Of a stretch of 64,000 nucleotides of DNA, positions 33,971 to 43,076 are shown piece after piece. A program made the position numbers and the translations under genes. Origin of the DNA: Streptomyces tagetis. Its GTDB lineage: Bacteria > Actinomycetota > Actinomycetes > Streptomycetales > Streptomycetaceae. How positions within the stretch are numbered: position 1 is the stretch's first letter; the number at the start of each line of letters is the position of its first letter. The notes below the pieces were generated by a model. It had not been told where the DNA came from and did not search any database. It worked only from the letters and a program-made list of their open reading frames with translations. Location: the NCBI RefSeq assembly GCF_018069565.1, contig NZ_JAGPNL010000011.1, positions 1-64,000 on the forward strand. Reading direction: 5' to 3'.

Positions 33971-35356
33971 ATGCCCATCGCGACGGTGAACCCCGCGACC
34001 GGCGAGACGCTCAGGACGTACGAGGCCATGGGCGAGGAGGAGATCGAGCGGCGGCTCCAGCTCGCGGAGGCCACCTTCCGGACGTACCGGACGACCGGGT
34101 TCGAGGAGCGGGCGCGGCTGCTGCGGCAGGCCGCCGACCTGCTGGAGGAGGACCTGGAGGAGCTGGGGGCGCTCGTCACCACCGAGATGGGCAAACCGGT
34201 CGCGCAGTCCCGCGCGGAGGCCGCCAAGTGCGCCAAGGCGATGCGCTGGTACGCGGACCGGGCGGCCTCGCTCCTCGCCGACGAGGAGCCGGACGCGGCC
34301 GACGTGAAGGACTCGGGCGCCTCCCGGGCCCTGGTGCGCTACCGGCCGCTCGGCCCGGTGCTCGCGGTGATGCCGTGGAACTTCCCGCTGTGGCAGGTGA
34401 TGCGGTTCGCGGCGCCCGCGCTGATGGCGGGCAACGTCGGTCTGCTCAAGCACGCCTCGAACGTGCCGGGGACCGCGCTGTACCTGGAGGACCTGTTCCA
34501 CCGGGCGGGGTTCCCGGAGGGCTGCTTCCAGACGCTGCTGATCGGGTCGGCGGCGGTCGACGGCGTCCTGCGCGACGAGCGGGTGCGGGCCGCGACGCTG
34601 ACCGGCAGCGAGCCGGCCGGCCGCGCGGTCGCCGCCACCTCCGGGGAGATGATCAAGAAGACGGTGCTGGAGCTGGGCGGCAGCGATCCGTTCGTCGTCA
34701 TGCCCTCCGCCGACCTCGACCGGGCGGTGCGCGTCGCGGTGACCGCGCGGACGCAGAACGCCGGGCAGTCCTGCATCGCGGCCAAGCGGTTCATCGTGCA
34801 CGAGGCGGTGTACGGCGCCTTCACCGAGCGCTTCGCCGAGGGCATGCGGGCGCTGCGGATGGGCGACCCGATGGACGAGGAGACGGACGTCGGGCCGCTC
34901 TCCAGCGAGCAGGGGGTGCGCGATCTGGAGGAGCTGGTCCAGGACGCGGTGCGCGGCGGGGCGCGGGTGCTGTGCGGCGGCGAGCGCCCCGGGGGGCCCG
35001 GCTGGTACTACCCGCCGACCGTGCTGGCCGGCATCACCCGGGACATGCGCGTCCACCGGGAGGAGGCGTTCGGGCCGGTCGCCACGGTGTACCGGGCGGA
35101 CGACCTGGACGAGGCGGTGCTCATCGCCAACGACAGCGACTTCGGGCTGAGTTCCAACGTGTGGACCCAGGACGACGCCGAGGTGGACCGCTTCGTACGG
35201 GACCTGGAGGCGGGCGGGGTGTACGTGAACGGGATGACGGCCTCGCATCCGGCGTTCCCGTTCGGCGGGGTCAAACGGTCGGGTTACGGACGTGAGCTGT
35301 CCGGGCACGGAATCCGCGAGTTCTGCAACATCACCACCGTATGGCACGGAGCGTGA
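33971..35356 (+). CDS. Succinate-semialdehyde dehydrogenase-type aldehyde dehydrogenase
   Basis: A 461-residue NAD(P)-dependent aldehyde dehydrogenase. Key parts are GPVLAVMPWNFPLWQV, KHASNVPGTAL, the general base in LELGGSDPFVV, the catalytic Cys in NAGQSCIAAKRF, and EEAFGPVATVYR. The overall form is close to GabD/Sad enzymes that oxidise succinate semialdehyde to succinate, but substrate is not certain. The ATG at 33971 follows GAGGAGG. It is 75 bp after the Nudix stop. A small protein gene follows. Confidence 0.9.
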   Translation: MPIATVNPATGETLRTYEAMGEEEIERRLQLAEATFRTYRTTGFEERARLLRQAADLLEEDLEELGALVTTEMGKPVAQSRAEAAKCAKAMRWYADRAASLLADEEPDAADVKDSGASRALVRYRPLGPVLAVMPWNFPLWQVMRFAAPALMAGNVGLLKHASNVPGTALYLEDLFHRAGFPEGCFQTLLIGSAAVDGVLRDERVRAATLTGSEPAGRAVAATSGEMIKKTVLELGGSDPFVVMPSADLDRAVRVAVTARTQNAGQSCIAAKRFIVHEAVYGAFTERFAEGMRALRMGDPMDEETDVGPLSSEQGVRDLEELVQDAVRGGARVLCGGERPGGPGWYYPPTVLAGITRDMRVHREEAFGPVATVYRADDLDEAVLIANDSDFGLSSNVWTQDDAEVDRFVRDLEAGGVYVNGMTASHPAFPFGGVKRSGYGRELSGHGIREFCNITTVWHGA

Positions 35357-35382
35357 GGCTTTCGGCACTACGATCCCCTCCT

Positions 35383-35619
35383 GTGACCCGCGAAGTGACC
35401 CTGCCCCTGATCGTCGACGACCACGGCACCCTCCAGGTCGCCGCCGCCGACGTGAGCAAACTGCTGCGCACGGTGGGCGGACGCTGGCTGCGGCTGGTGG
35501 AGAGCGGCGAGGAGGGCCTGGACGAGGACACCGTCGCGGCCCTCACCATCGAGCTGGCGAAGCTCGCCGACCGCATCGACGTGGCCTGCATCGCGCACAG
35601 CAGCGGCCCCGCCTCCTGA
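35383..35619 (+). CDS. Small hypothetical protein (DUF6213-like)
   Basis: A 78-residue acidic protein from a GTG at 35383: TREVTLPLIVDDHGTLQV, a helical VSKLLRTVGGRW segment and LDEDTVAALTIELAKLADRIDV. It resembles small Streptomyces-specific proteins listed as DUF6213; function unknown. An in-frame ATG at 35341 overlaps the aldehyde dehydrogenase end and gives an extra 14 residues. It converges with the acyl-CoA dehydrogenase gene. Confidence 0.55.
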   Translation: MTREVTLPLIVDDHGTLQVAAADVSKLLRTVGGRWLRLVESGEEGLDEDTVAALTIELAKLADRIDVACIAHSSGPAS

Positions 35620-35667
35620 GACCGCCCGCCCCGCTCCCGGCGAGGCCGGCGGTTCGCATCCGCACCG

Positions 35668-36894
35668 TCAGCGAATCGGCATCCCGGACAGCGTCCGGGC
35701 GATCACCAGGCGCTGGATCTCGCTCGTGCCCTCGAAAATCGTGTAGATCGCGGCGTCCCGGTGCATCCGCTCGACCGGGTACTCCCGGGTGTAGCCGTTG
35801 CCGCCGAGGATCTGGATGGCCTGCGCGGTGACCTTCTTCGCCGTCTCACTCGCGAACAGTTTCGACATCGAGCCCTCGGCCGCGGTGAACGGCCGGCCGT
35901 TCACGGCCATCCAGGAGGCCCGCCAGACCAGCAGCCGGGCGGCGTCGATGGAGGTGCGCATGTCGGCGAGCTGGAAGGCGACGCCCTGGTTGTCGATGAC
36001 GGGGCGTCCGAACTGCTCGCGGGTGCGGGCGTAGTCGAGGGCGACCTCGTAGGCGGCGCGGGCGGTGCCGACGGCCATGGCGCCGACCGCCGGGCGCGAC
36101 GCCTCGAAGGTGGCCATCGCGGCGTTCTTCACCCGCTCGGCGCCCTTGCCGGCCCGTTCCCGGGCGCGGGCGAGGCGTTCGTCGAGCTTCTCCTTGCCGC
36201 CGAGCAGGCAGGAGCCGGGGACGCGGACGTCCTCCAGGACGACCTCGGCCGTGTGCGAGGCGCGGATGCCGTGCTTCTTGAACTTCTGGCCCTGGGAGAG
36301 GCCGGGGGTGCCCGGCGGGACGATGAAGGAGGCGTGGCCCTTGGAGCCGAGGTCCGCGTCGACGACGGCGACGACCACGTGGACGTTGGCGATGCCGCCG
36401 TTGGTGGCCCACGTCTTGGTGCCGTTGAGCACCCACTCGTCCTTGGCCTGGTCGTAGACGGCGCGGGTGCGCATCGAGGCGACGTCGGAGCCGGCGTCGG
36501 GCTCGGAGGAGCAGAAGGCGGCGACCTTCACGTCGTCCGGGTCGCCGTACATCTGGGGTATCCAGGTGCCGATCTGCTCCTCGGTGCCGTTGGCGAGGAC
36601 GCCGACGGCGGCCAGGCCGGTGCCGACGATGGAGAGGGCGATGCCCGCGTCGCCCCAGAACAGCTCCTCCATCGCCATGGGGATGCCGAGTCCGGTGGGG
36701 TCGAAGTACTGCTGGGCGTAGAAGTCGAGCGAGTAGATGCCGACCTTGGCGGCCTCCTGGATGACCGGCCAGGGAGTCTCCTCACGCTCGTCCCATTCGG
36801 CGGCCGCGGGGCGGATGACGTCGGCGGCGAAGCCGTGCAGCCACTCCCGGACCTCCTTCTGTTCGTCGTTCGGCTCCATCGTGAACTCGGCCAT
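35668..36894 (-). CDS. Acyl-CoA dehydrogenase
   Basis: A 408-residue flavoprotein of fatty-acid beta-oxidation. Visible motifs are MAMEELFWGDAGIALS, AAFCSSEPDAGSDVAS (FAD binding), GTKTWATNGGIANV, and the C-terminal YEVALDYARTREQFGRPV and AIQILGGNGYTREYPVER with the expected FEGTSEIQRLVIAR end. An insertion rich in Lys/Arg/Ala (LDERLARARERAGKGAER) in the third domain marks a subfamily common in actinobacteria. It is divergent from a TetR gene, with a perfect GGTGTTAC dyad 22 bp before its start, so repression by that TetR is likely. Confidence 0.93.
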   Translation of the reverse strand: MAEFTMEPNDEQKEVREWLHGFAADVIRPAAAEWDEREETPWPVIQEAAKVGIYSLDFYAQQYFDPTGLGIPMAMEELFWGDAGIALSIVGTGLAAVGVLANGTEEQIGTWIPQMYGDPDDVKVAAFCSSEPDAGSDVASMRTRAVYDQAKDEWVLNGTKTWATNGGIANVHVVVAVVDADLGSKGHASFIVPPGTPGLSQGQKFKKHGIRASHTAEVVLEDVRVPGSCLLGGKEKLDERLARARERAGKGAERVKNAAMATFEASRPAVGAMAVGTARAAYEVALDYARTREQFGRPVIDNQGVAFQLADMRTSIDAARLLVWRASWMAVNGRPFTAAEGSMSKLFASETAKKVTAQAIQILGGNGYTREYPVERMHRDAAIYTIFEGTSEIQRLVIARTLSGMPIR

Positions 36895-36915
36895 GTCCCC
36901 TCCAGTGACGCACCC

Positions 36916-36936
36916 GGTGTTACTTACGGTAACACC
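36916..36936. promoter_or_regulatory. Perfect TetR operator between acyl-CoA dehydrogenase and tetR
   Basis: GGTGTTAC-TTACG-GTAACACC, 8-bp perfect arms. A further GGTGTTAC half-site occurs at 37015-37022, close to the tetR start, and CTGTTACCGGCCGGTA follows at 36940. The set covers both promoters. Confidence 0.75.
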
Positions 36937-37064
36937 GAGTCTGTTACCGGCCGGTAGGAAAAGTCAACTCCAGGCCGCACCCCGCGGAGCCCGTACGGTG
37001 GCCCTGACGTGCCGGGTGTTACTTTGCGCAGGCGTCACCGAATCACCACGGGTGGGGAGAGTTC

Positions 37065-37721
37065 ATGGACACCACGCAGCGGACCGAACAGCAGCGGTCC
37101 GCCGACCGCCGACGGCGCGAGCTGCTGGAGGCCGCCGACCGGGTGGTGCTGCGCGAGGGCCCGCACGCCTCGATGAACGCCATCGCCGCCGAGGCCGGCA
37201 TCACCAAGCCCATCCTCTACCGCCACTTCGGCGACAAGGGCGGACTGTACGCCGCCCTCGCCCAGCGCCACACGGACGCCCTCCTCGATTCGCTGCGGGC
37301 CGCGCTGGACGCCCCGGCGGAGCGGCGCCGGCGCGTGGAGGCCACCCTCGACACCTACCTCGCGGCCATCGAGGCACGCCCGCAGGTGTACCGCTTCCTG
37401 ATGCATCCGGCGGAGGGCGCACCGGCCCCCGGTGACCAGGGCGAGCAGGGCTTCGACGTCGGCAAGCACTCCGCGCCGCTGCTGCGCCGGATGGGCGAGG
37501 AACTGGCCCAGGTCATCGAGGAGCGGCTCGACCTCGGACCCGCCGGCCAGCGTCTCGCCCGCGTCTGGGGCCACGGCATCGTCGGCATGATGCACGCCGC
37601 CGGCGACTGGTGGCTGGGCGAACGCCCCTGCTCCCGCGCCGAGTTGGTGCACGGCCTGGCCGACCTGCTCTGGGGCCGGCTCGCCGTCGCCGGAGACCGG
37701 GCCGGCGGGCCCGGCTTCTAG
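37065..37721 (+). CDS. TetR-family repressor of the adjacent acyl-CoA dehydrogenase
   Basis: A 218-residue TetR regulator. The N-terminal helix-turn-helix is HASMNAIAAEAGITKPILYRHFGDK, interrupted here only for length, followed by GGLYAALAQRHTDALLD. The ligand domain is helical, with the C-terminal WGHGIVGMMHAAGDWWLGE that is typical of fatty-acid responsive TetR/FadR-like proteins in actinobacteria. The predicted ligand is an acyl-CoA. Perfect and half operators lie in the divergent gap. The stop codon sits in a TCTAGA palindrome. Confidence 0.9.
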   Translation: MDTTQRTEQQRSADRRRRELLEAADRVVLREGPHASMNAIAAEAGITKPILYRHFGDKGGLYAALAQRHTDALLDSLRAALDAPAERRRRVEATLDTYLAAIEARPQVYRFLMHPAEGAPAPGDQGEQGFDVGKHSAPLLRRMGEELAQVIEERLDLGPAGQRLARVWGHGIVGMMHAAGDWWLGERPCSRAELVHGLADLLWGRLAVAGDRAGGPGF

Positions 37722-37733
37722 ACCACCTGGCTT

Positions 37734-38303
37734 CTAGACCGCCTCCGGCCGGGGCGCGGTCTCCCGGCGGGCCCAGGGGGCCTTGGCGGCCTGCCGGAGC
37801 ACCCGTCGCCGGCGCCATCCCGTCAGGCGGTCGGCGTACACCCCGCCCTCCAGGTGGTCGCACTCGTGCTGGAGGCAGCGCGCGAAGAACCCGGTGCCGC
37901 GCACCCTGACCCGCTCCCCGTCCGCCGTGAACCCCTCGACCACCGCCTCGTCGTACCGCTCGGTACCCGCCTCCAGCCCCGGCAGCGACAGGCAGCCCTC
38001 CGGTCCGCGCAGCTCCACCCCGCCGGCCTCGACCAGCCGCGGGTTGACCACATGACCCAGGTGGCGCACGTCCTCGTCGTCCGGACAGTCGTAGACGAAG
38101 ACCCTCAGCGGCTCGCCGATCTGGTTGGCGGCCAGGCCCACGCCGTGGGCCGCGTACATGGTGGCGAACAAGTCCTCCACGAGCGCGGCGAGTTCCGGAC
38201 CGAACTCCGTGACCTCCTCGCAGGGCGCGTGCAGGACGGGATCGCCGAGGAGGCGCAGGGGCCGTACGCGCCCGTGGACGCCGGGGATGGAACCGTGTCG
38301 CAT
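37734..38303 (-). CDS. def: Peptide deformylase
   Basis: A 189-residue metalloenzyme that removes the formyl group from nascent proteins. All three motifs are present: GVGLAANQIG, EGCLSLPG (Cys metal ligand) and QHECDHLEG (two His ligands and the catalytic Glu). The C-terminus is Arg-rich (GWRRRRVLRQ). The ATG at 38303 gives the usual length for the second actinobacterial type. It converges with tetR, separated by only 12 bases. Confidence 0.95.
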   Translation of the reverse strand: MRHGSIPGVHGRVRPLRLLGDPVLHAPCEEVTEFGPELAALVEDLFATMYAAHGVGLAANQIGEPLRVFVYDCPDDEDVRHLGHVVNPRLVEAGGVELRGPEGCLSLPGLEAGTERYDEAVVEGFTADGERVRVRGTGFFARCLQHECDHLEGGVYADRLTGWRRRRVLRQAAKAPWARRETAPRPEAV

Positions 38304-38474
38304 GGCGGCAAGAGTAAGGTCCCTGTGTCCCCCGGGCGGTCGGCGCCCACCGGCCGGGGGTTCCGCGGCGGTGCCGCGATTCGGGAGTGAGCAGCGATCT
38401 CGATAGGCTGAGCTTCACACCACGTGGCCGTCAGGCTTCAGGCGCGGCGCGTACGCAAGGAGGATCGAGAACTG

Positions 38475-39713
38475 ATGGCAGGCAACTCGGACCCGCTCAC
38501 GCCGCGGGCCAAGATCGCCGTGACCGCGGGCAAGGCGGTCGCGGCGGCGTCACGCGCCGCGGGACGCGGCAGCGGTTCGGTGATCGGCGGCCGGGTCGCG
38601 CTCAAACTCGACCCCGACCTCCTCGCCCGGCTCGCCCAGCACCTGGACGTGACCCTGGTCTCGGCGACCAACGGCAAGACCACCACCACCCGGCTGATCG
38701 CCGAGGCGCTGCGGGCCGCGGGCCCCGTCGTCTCCAACGCGCTCGGCGCCAACATGCCGGCCGGCATCACCTCGGCGCTCGCCGGCGGCTCGGACGCCCG
38801 GTTCGGCGTCATCGAGGTCGACGAGAAGTACCTCGCCGGGGTCGCCCGGGACACCGACCCGAAGTGCATCGCGCTGCTCAACCTCTCCCGCGACCAGCTC
38901 GACCGCGCCGCCGAGACCCGGATGCTCGCGGAGAACTGGCGCGAGGGCCTGGCCGGTTCCAAGGCCGTCATCGTGGCCAACGCCGACGACCCGCTGGTCG
39001 TGTGGGCCGCCTCCTCCTCGCCCAACGTGATCTGGGTCGCCGCCGGGCAGATGTGGAAGGACGACGCCTGGTCCTGCCCGTCCTGCGGCGGTGTGATGCA
39101 GCGCCCCGGCGACGACTGGTTCTGCGGCGAGTGCGGCTTCCGCCGGCCGACGCCGAGCTGGGCGCTGTCCGGGGACCACGTCCTCGACCCGCACGGCTCC
39201 GCCTGGCCGATCCACCTCCAGCTCCCGGGCCGCGCCAACAAGGCCAACGCCGCCTCCTCGGCCGCGGTCGCCGCCGTCTTCGGGGTGCCGCCGCAGGTCG
39301 CCCTGGAGCGGATGTACCAGGTGCAGGCGGTCGCCGGACGCTACGACGTGGTCCAGTTCCAGGGCCGCGACCTGCGGCTGCTGCTCGCCAAGAACCCCGC
39401 GGGCTGGCTGGAGACCTTCTCCCTGATCGACCAGCCGCCGGCCCCGGTGATCCTCTCGGTGAACGCGCGCGGCGCCGACGGCACCGACACCTCCTGGCTC
39501 TGGGACGTCGACTACACGCGGCTGAGCGGCCACCCGATCTTCGTGCTCGGCGACCGGAAGCTGGACCTCGCGGTCCGCCTGGAGGTCGCCAACCAGCAGT
39601 TCCAGGTGTGCGACACGGTGGACCAGGCGGTGCAGCTCTGCCCGCCCGGCCGGATCGAGGTCATCGCCAACTACACCGCGTTCCAGGACCTGCGCCGTCG
39701 TGTCGGCAACTGA
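38475..39713 (+). CDS. murT: Lipid II isoglutaminyl synthase, MurT subunit
   Basis: A 412-residue Mur-ligase-like protein that, with GatD, amidates D-Glu to D-isoGln in lipid II. The P-loop is SATNGKTTTTRLIAEAL; the central domain has a Cys4 zinc ribbon (CPSCGG and CGECGF) characteristic of MurT, and GRANKANAASS precedes the C-terminal DUF1727 domain with GRYDVVQF and LLLAKNPAGW. The ATG at 38475 follows AAGGAGG. It lies 24 bp before gatD. Amidation is needed for normal peptidoglycan crosslinking in actinobacteria. Confidence 0.95.
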   Translation: MAGNSDPLTPRAKIAVTAGKAVAAASRAAGRGSGSVIGGRVALKLDPDLLARLAQHLDVTLVSATNGKTTTTRLIAEALRAAGPVVSNALGANMPAGITSALAGGSDARFGVIEVDEKYLAGVARDTDPKCIALLNLSRDQLDRAAETRMLAENWREGLAGSKAVIVANADDPLVVWAASSSPNVIWVAAGQMWKDDAWSCPSCGGVMQRPGDDWFCGECGFRRPTPSWALSGDHVLDPHGSAWPIHLQLPGRANKANAASSAAVAAVFGVPPQVALERMYQVQAVAGRYDVVQFQGRDLRLLLAKNPAGWLETFSLIDQPPAPVILSVNARGADGTDTSWLWDVDYTRLSGHPIFVLGDRKLDLAVRLEVANQQFQVCDTVDQAVQLCPPGRIEVIANYTAFQDLRRRVGN

Positions 39714-39737
39714 TCACGAGACCTCAGGGGACTTGAA

Positions 39738-40466
39738 GTGAGCGACAACCAACTGCGGGTCGTCTGGGTCTACCCGGACCTCCTGAGCACCTACGGCGAC
39801 CAGGGCAACGTCCTGGTCGTGGAGCGCCGGGCCCGCCAGCGCGGTCTCGACGTGGCCCGGCTGGACGTGCGCAGCGACCAGCCGATCCCGACCTCCGGCG
39901 ACATCTACCTCATCGGCGGCGGCGAGGACCGGCCCCAGCGGCTGGCGGCCGAGCGGCTGCGCCGGGACAGCGGTCTGCCCCGGGCGGTGGAGAACGGCGC
40001 GATCGTCTTCTCGGTCTGCGCGGGCTACCAGATCCTCGGCCACGAGTTCGTCAACGACCTCGGCCAGCGCGAGCCGGGCCTCGGCCTGCTCGACGTCGTC
40101 TCGGTGCGCGGCGAGGGCGAGCGGTGCGTGGGCGACGTCCTCGGCGACATCGACTCCCGCCTCGGGCTGCCCCCGCTCACCGGCTTCGAGAACCACCAGG
40201 GCGTCACCCACCTGGGCCCCGGCTCCCGTCCGCTGGCCCAGGTCCGCATCGGCAAGGGCAACGGATCGGGCGACGGCACGGAGGGCGCGTACAACGACAC
40301 GGTCTTCGGCACGTACATGCACGGTCCGGTCCTCGCCCGCAACCCGCTCCTCGCGGACCTGCTGCTGAAGCTGGCGCTGGACGTGAACGCGCTGCCGCCG
40401 ACCGACGACCGGTGGTACGAGGCGCTGCGCAACGAGCGCATCTCCGCCGCGCAGCAGCCCGCCTGA
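39738..40466 (+). CDS. gatD: Lipid II isoglutaminyl synthase, GatD glutaminase subunit
   Basis: A 242-residue CobB/CobQ-like class I glutamine amidotransferase that supplies ammonia to MurT. The nucleophile is Cys94 in FSVCAGYQILG and the catalytic His is in GTYMHGPVLARNP. LIGGGEDRPQ and GFENHQGVTHLG are characteristic of GatD rather than cobyric acid synthase. Starts with GTG after AGGGGAC. It forms a two-gene unit with murT. Confidence 0.95.
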   Translation: MSDNQLRVVWVYPDLLSTYGDQGNVLVVERRARQRGLDVARLDVRSDQPIPTSGDIYLIGGGEDRPQRLAAERLRRDSGLPRAVENGAIVFSVCAGYQILGHEFVNDLGQREPGLGLLDVVSVRGEGERCVGDVLGDIDSRLGLPPLTGFENHQGVTHLGPGSRPLAQVRIGKGNGSGDGTEGAYNDTVFGTYMHGPVLARNPLLADLLLKLALDVNALPPTDDRWYEALRNERISAAQQPA

Positions 40467-40561
40467 GCCGGCGCGGGCCCGTCGCCCGCCGGGCGCTCCC
40501 GGCACGTCAACCGGGAGCGTCAACGGCCCGTCTGATGACTCATACGCACAGGTGAGCGGGT

Positions 40562-40580
40562 ACGTCCAGTAGACGGACGT
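40562..40580. promoter_or_regulatory. Possible operator dyad before the phosphofructokinase gene
   Basis: ACGTCC and GGACGT are 6-bp arms separated by 7 bases, about 100 bp before the pfkA start. A short dyad, so only tentative. Confidence 0.25.
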
Positions 40581-40677
40581 GCGGTGCGTCGGGGGCCCCG
40601 GATGGCACTAGGGTGGCGGGAATCGAGCCGGACAGCGCGGTCCGGCCCCCGCGCCCATCGAGAAGGTGTTCCGGGCT

Positions 40678-41703
40678 ATGCGCATTGGTGTCCTGACGTC
40701 CGGCGGCGACTGCCCCGGCCTGAACGCCGTCATCCGATCCGTCGTGCACCGGGCCGTCGTCGACCACGGCGACGAGGTCATCGGTTTCCGGGACGGCTGG
40801 AAGGGCCTCCTGGACGGCGACTACCTCAAGCTCGACCTGGACGCGGTGGCCGGCATCCTGGCCCGGGGCGGCACCATCCTCGGCTCCTCCCGGGTCCGCC
40901 CCGAGCACCTGCGCGACGGTGTGGAGCGGGCCCGCGGGCACGTCGCCGACCTCGGTCTGGACGCGATCATCCCGATCGGCGGCGAGGGCACGCTGAAGGC
41001 GGCCCGGCTGCTCTCGGACAACGGCCTGCCCATCGTCGGCGTGCCGAAGACCATCGACAACGACATAGCGGCCACGGACGTCACCTTCGGCTTCGACACC
41101 GCCGTCACCGTGGCCACCGAGGCCCTGGACCGGCTCAAGACCACCGCCGAATCGCACCAGCGGGTGCTGATCGTGGAGGTCATGGGCCGCCACACCGGCT
41201 GGATCGCGCTGCACTCGGGCACGGCGGCCGGCGCGCACGCCGTCGTCGTCCCGGAGCGGCCCTTCGACATAGAGGAACTCGCCGCCCAGGTCGGCGCCCG
41301 CTTCTCGGCCGGCAAGCGGTTCGCCATCGTGGTCGCCGCCGAGGGCGCCAAGCCGCGGCCGGGCACGATGCGCTTCGACGAGGGCGGCACGGACGTCTAC
41401 GGGCACGAGCGCTTCGCCGGCATCGCCCGCCAGCTCTCCCTGGAGCTGGAGCGGCGCCTCGGCAAGGAGGCCCGGCCGGTCATCCTCGGCCACGTCCAGC
41501 GCGGCGGCACCCCGACGCCGTACGACCGGGTGCTGGCGACCCGGTTCGGCTGGCACGCGGTGGAGGCCGCGCACCGCGGGGAGTTCGGGCGGATGACCGC
41601 GCTGCGCGGCACCGAGATCGTCACCGTGCCGCTGGCCGACGCGGTGGAACGGCTCAAGACGGTGCCGGCCCAGCGGTTCGCCGAGGCGCAGTGCGTGCTG
41701 TGA
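40678..41703 (+). CDS. pfkA: 6-phosphofructokinase
   Basis: A 341-residue glycolytic kinase that phosphorylates fructose 6-phosphate. Motifs are TSGGDCPGLN, PIGGEGTLKAA, GVPKTIDNDIAATD, and VEVMGRHTGWIA. A Gly at the donor-selecting position (GGEGT rather than GGDD) predicts ATP rather than pyrophosphate as donor, and the Lys in PKTIDND is the usual actinobacterial state. The ATG at 40678 opens with RIGVLTSGG at residue 2, so no extension is needed. Monocistronic by spacing. Confidence 0.94.
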   Translation: MRIGVLTSGGDCPGLNAVIRSVVHRAVVDHGDEVIGFRDGWKGLLDGDYLKLDLDAVAGILARGGTILGSSRVRPEHLRDGVERARGHVADLGLDAIIPIGGEGTLKAARLLSDNGLPIVGVPKTIDNDIAATDVTFGFDTAVTVATEALDRLKTTAESHQRVLIVEVMGRHTGWIALHSGTAAGAHAVVVPERPFDIEELAAQVGARFSAGKRFAIVVAAEGAKPRPGTMRFDEGGTDVYGHERFAGIARQLSLELERRLGKEARPVILGHVQRGGTPTPYDRVLATRFGWHAVEAAHRGEFGRMTALRGTEIVTVPLADAVERLKTVPAQRFAEAQCVL

Positions 41704-41800
41704 CCCGAGGCTCCCGCCCCCGGTGACAGGCGTCGCCGGGGGCGGTCCTAGTCTGGGTGCGGACAGACAGCGCTCAACCCCCATGAAACGGAGCCGGCGG

Positions 41801-42751
41801 ATGGACCACAGCGGGCACGGCATGATGATGGACCTGCCGCCGTTCACGCTGGGGAGAGGGCTCGCGTGGTCGGCCGACCCCTTCTTCCTGATCACCTGCC
41901 TCCTCGGGCTGGTGCTCTACGTCTGGGGCGTCGTGCGGCTGGTGCGCCGCGGGGACGCCTGGCCCGTGGGGCGGACCGTCGCCTTCGTCCTCGGGGTGCT
42001 CAGCATCCTGCTGGTGATGTGCACCGGGCTCAACGACTACGGCATGGTCATGTTCAGCGTGCACATGGTGCAGCACATGGTCATCAGCATGATCTCGCCG
42101 ATCCTGCTGCTGCTCGGTGCCCCGGTCACCCTGGCGCTGCGCGCGCTGCCGGTGGCGGGCCGGGGCCGCAAGGGCCCGCGTGAGCTGCTGCTGATGCTGC
42201 TGCACAGCCGCTACATGCGGGTGGTCACGCACCCGATGTTCACCATCCCGATGTTCATCGCCAGCCTGTACGCGCTGTACTTCACCCCGATCTTCGACTT
42301 CCTGATGAGCTCGGCCACCGGGCACATCGTGATGATGGTCCACTTCCTCGCGGTCGGCCTGGTCTTCTTCTGGCCGATCATGGGCGTGGACCCGGGCCCG
42401 CACCGGCCCAACCACCTGATGCGGATGCTGGAGCTGTTCGCGGGCATGCCGTTCCACGCCTTCTTCGGCATCGCCCTGATGATGGCCACCTCCCCCATGG
42501 TCGACACCTTCCTGAACCCGCCCGCCTCGCTCGGCGTCGACCCGCTCTCCGACCAGAACGCGGCCGGCGGCATCGCCTGGGCGTTCAGCGAGGTCCCCTC
42601 CGTCCTCGTGCTGATCGCGCTGCTCTTCCAGTGGCACGCCTCCGACCAGCGCCAGGCCCGCCGCGGCGACCGGGCCGCCGACCGCGACGGCGACAAGGAG
42701 CTGCAGGCGTACAACGCCTACCTGGCCTCCCTGAACACCCGCGGCGGCTGA
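41801..42751 (+). CDS. CtaG-like cytochrome oxidase assembly membrane protein
   Basis: A 316-residue protein of the caa3-type CtaG family, with about 7 membrane helices. It starts MDHSGHGMMMDLPPF, a His/Met-rich segment that may bind copper, and conserves FSVHMVQHMVISMISP, MMVHFLAVGLVFFWPIMG and EVPSVLVLIALLFQW. It helps copper delivery or assembly of cytochrome oxidase. The start could be the ATG at 41783 (adds MKRSRR); 41801 is chosen for its GGAG spacing. A strong terminator follows. Confidence 0.88.
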   Translation: MDHSGHGMMMDLPPFTLGRGLAWSADPFFLITCLLGLVLYVWGVVRLVRRGDAWPVGRTVAFVLGVLSILLVMCTGLNDYGMVMFSVHMVQHMVISMISPILLLLGAPVTLALRALPVAGRGRKGPRELLLMLLHSRYMRVVTHPMFTIPMFIASLYALYFTPIFDFLMSSATGHIVMMVHFLAVGLVFFWPIMGVDPGPHRPNHLMRMLELFAGMPFHAFFGIALMMATSPMVDTFLNPPASLGVDPLSDQNAAGGIAWAFSEVPSVLVLIALLFQWHASDQRQARRGDRAADRDGDKELQAYNAYLASLNTRGG

Positions 42752-42765
42752 CCTCCGGCACCCCT

Positions 42766-42793
42766 GTCCCGGTGCCCGCGCGGGCACCGGGAC
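42766..42793 (+). terminator. Terminator after the CtaG-like gene
   Basis: A perfect 28-bp palindrome centred on GCGC (GTCCCGGTGCCCGC and its complement), so about 12 bp of stem can form. It lies 15 bases after the stop. Confidence 0.85.
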
Positions 42794-42875
42794 TTCTCGC
42801 AGATCTCGCCGTACGGGCTGCACACGGGCGGAACCGGGGCACCATGGAGGGAACGGACCAGAGGAGGGTGTCACG

Positions 42876-43046
42876 ATGCCCGGTTCCACGGACGGTTCCA
42901 CGAAGGCGATGGGGGTGCTCACCGTCGGCGGCCTGATCGCGGTGACGGCCTACACGGTGGCGCTCGGCAGCAACGGATGGCTGTGGTTCGGCTGGGTCGT
43001 CCTCGGCCTGCTCACCCTGGGGATGATCGCCACGAGCAGCACCTGA
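42876..43046 (+). CDS. Very small membrane protein
   Basis: A 56-residue protein: MPGSTDGSTKAMG, then two membrane segments (VLTVGGLIAVTAYTVALG and WLWFGWVVLGLLTLGMIA), and a short TSST tail. The ATG at 42876 has GAGGAGGG eight bases upstream and G/C at third positions is high, so it is probably real. Unknown function. It converges with the LytS kinase gene, which ends 30 bases away. Confidence 0.65.
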   Translation: MPGSTDGSTKAMGVLTVGGLIAVTAYTVALGSNGWLWFGWVVLGLLTLGMIATSST

Positions 43047-43076
43047 GCCCTCCCCCGGGCCCGCGCGGCCCGGCCC

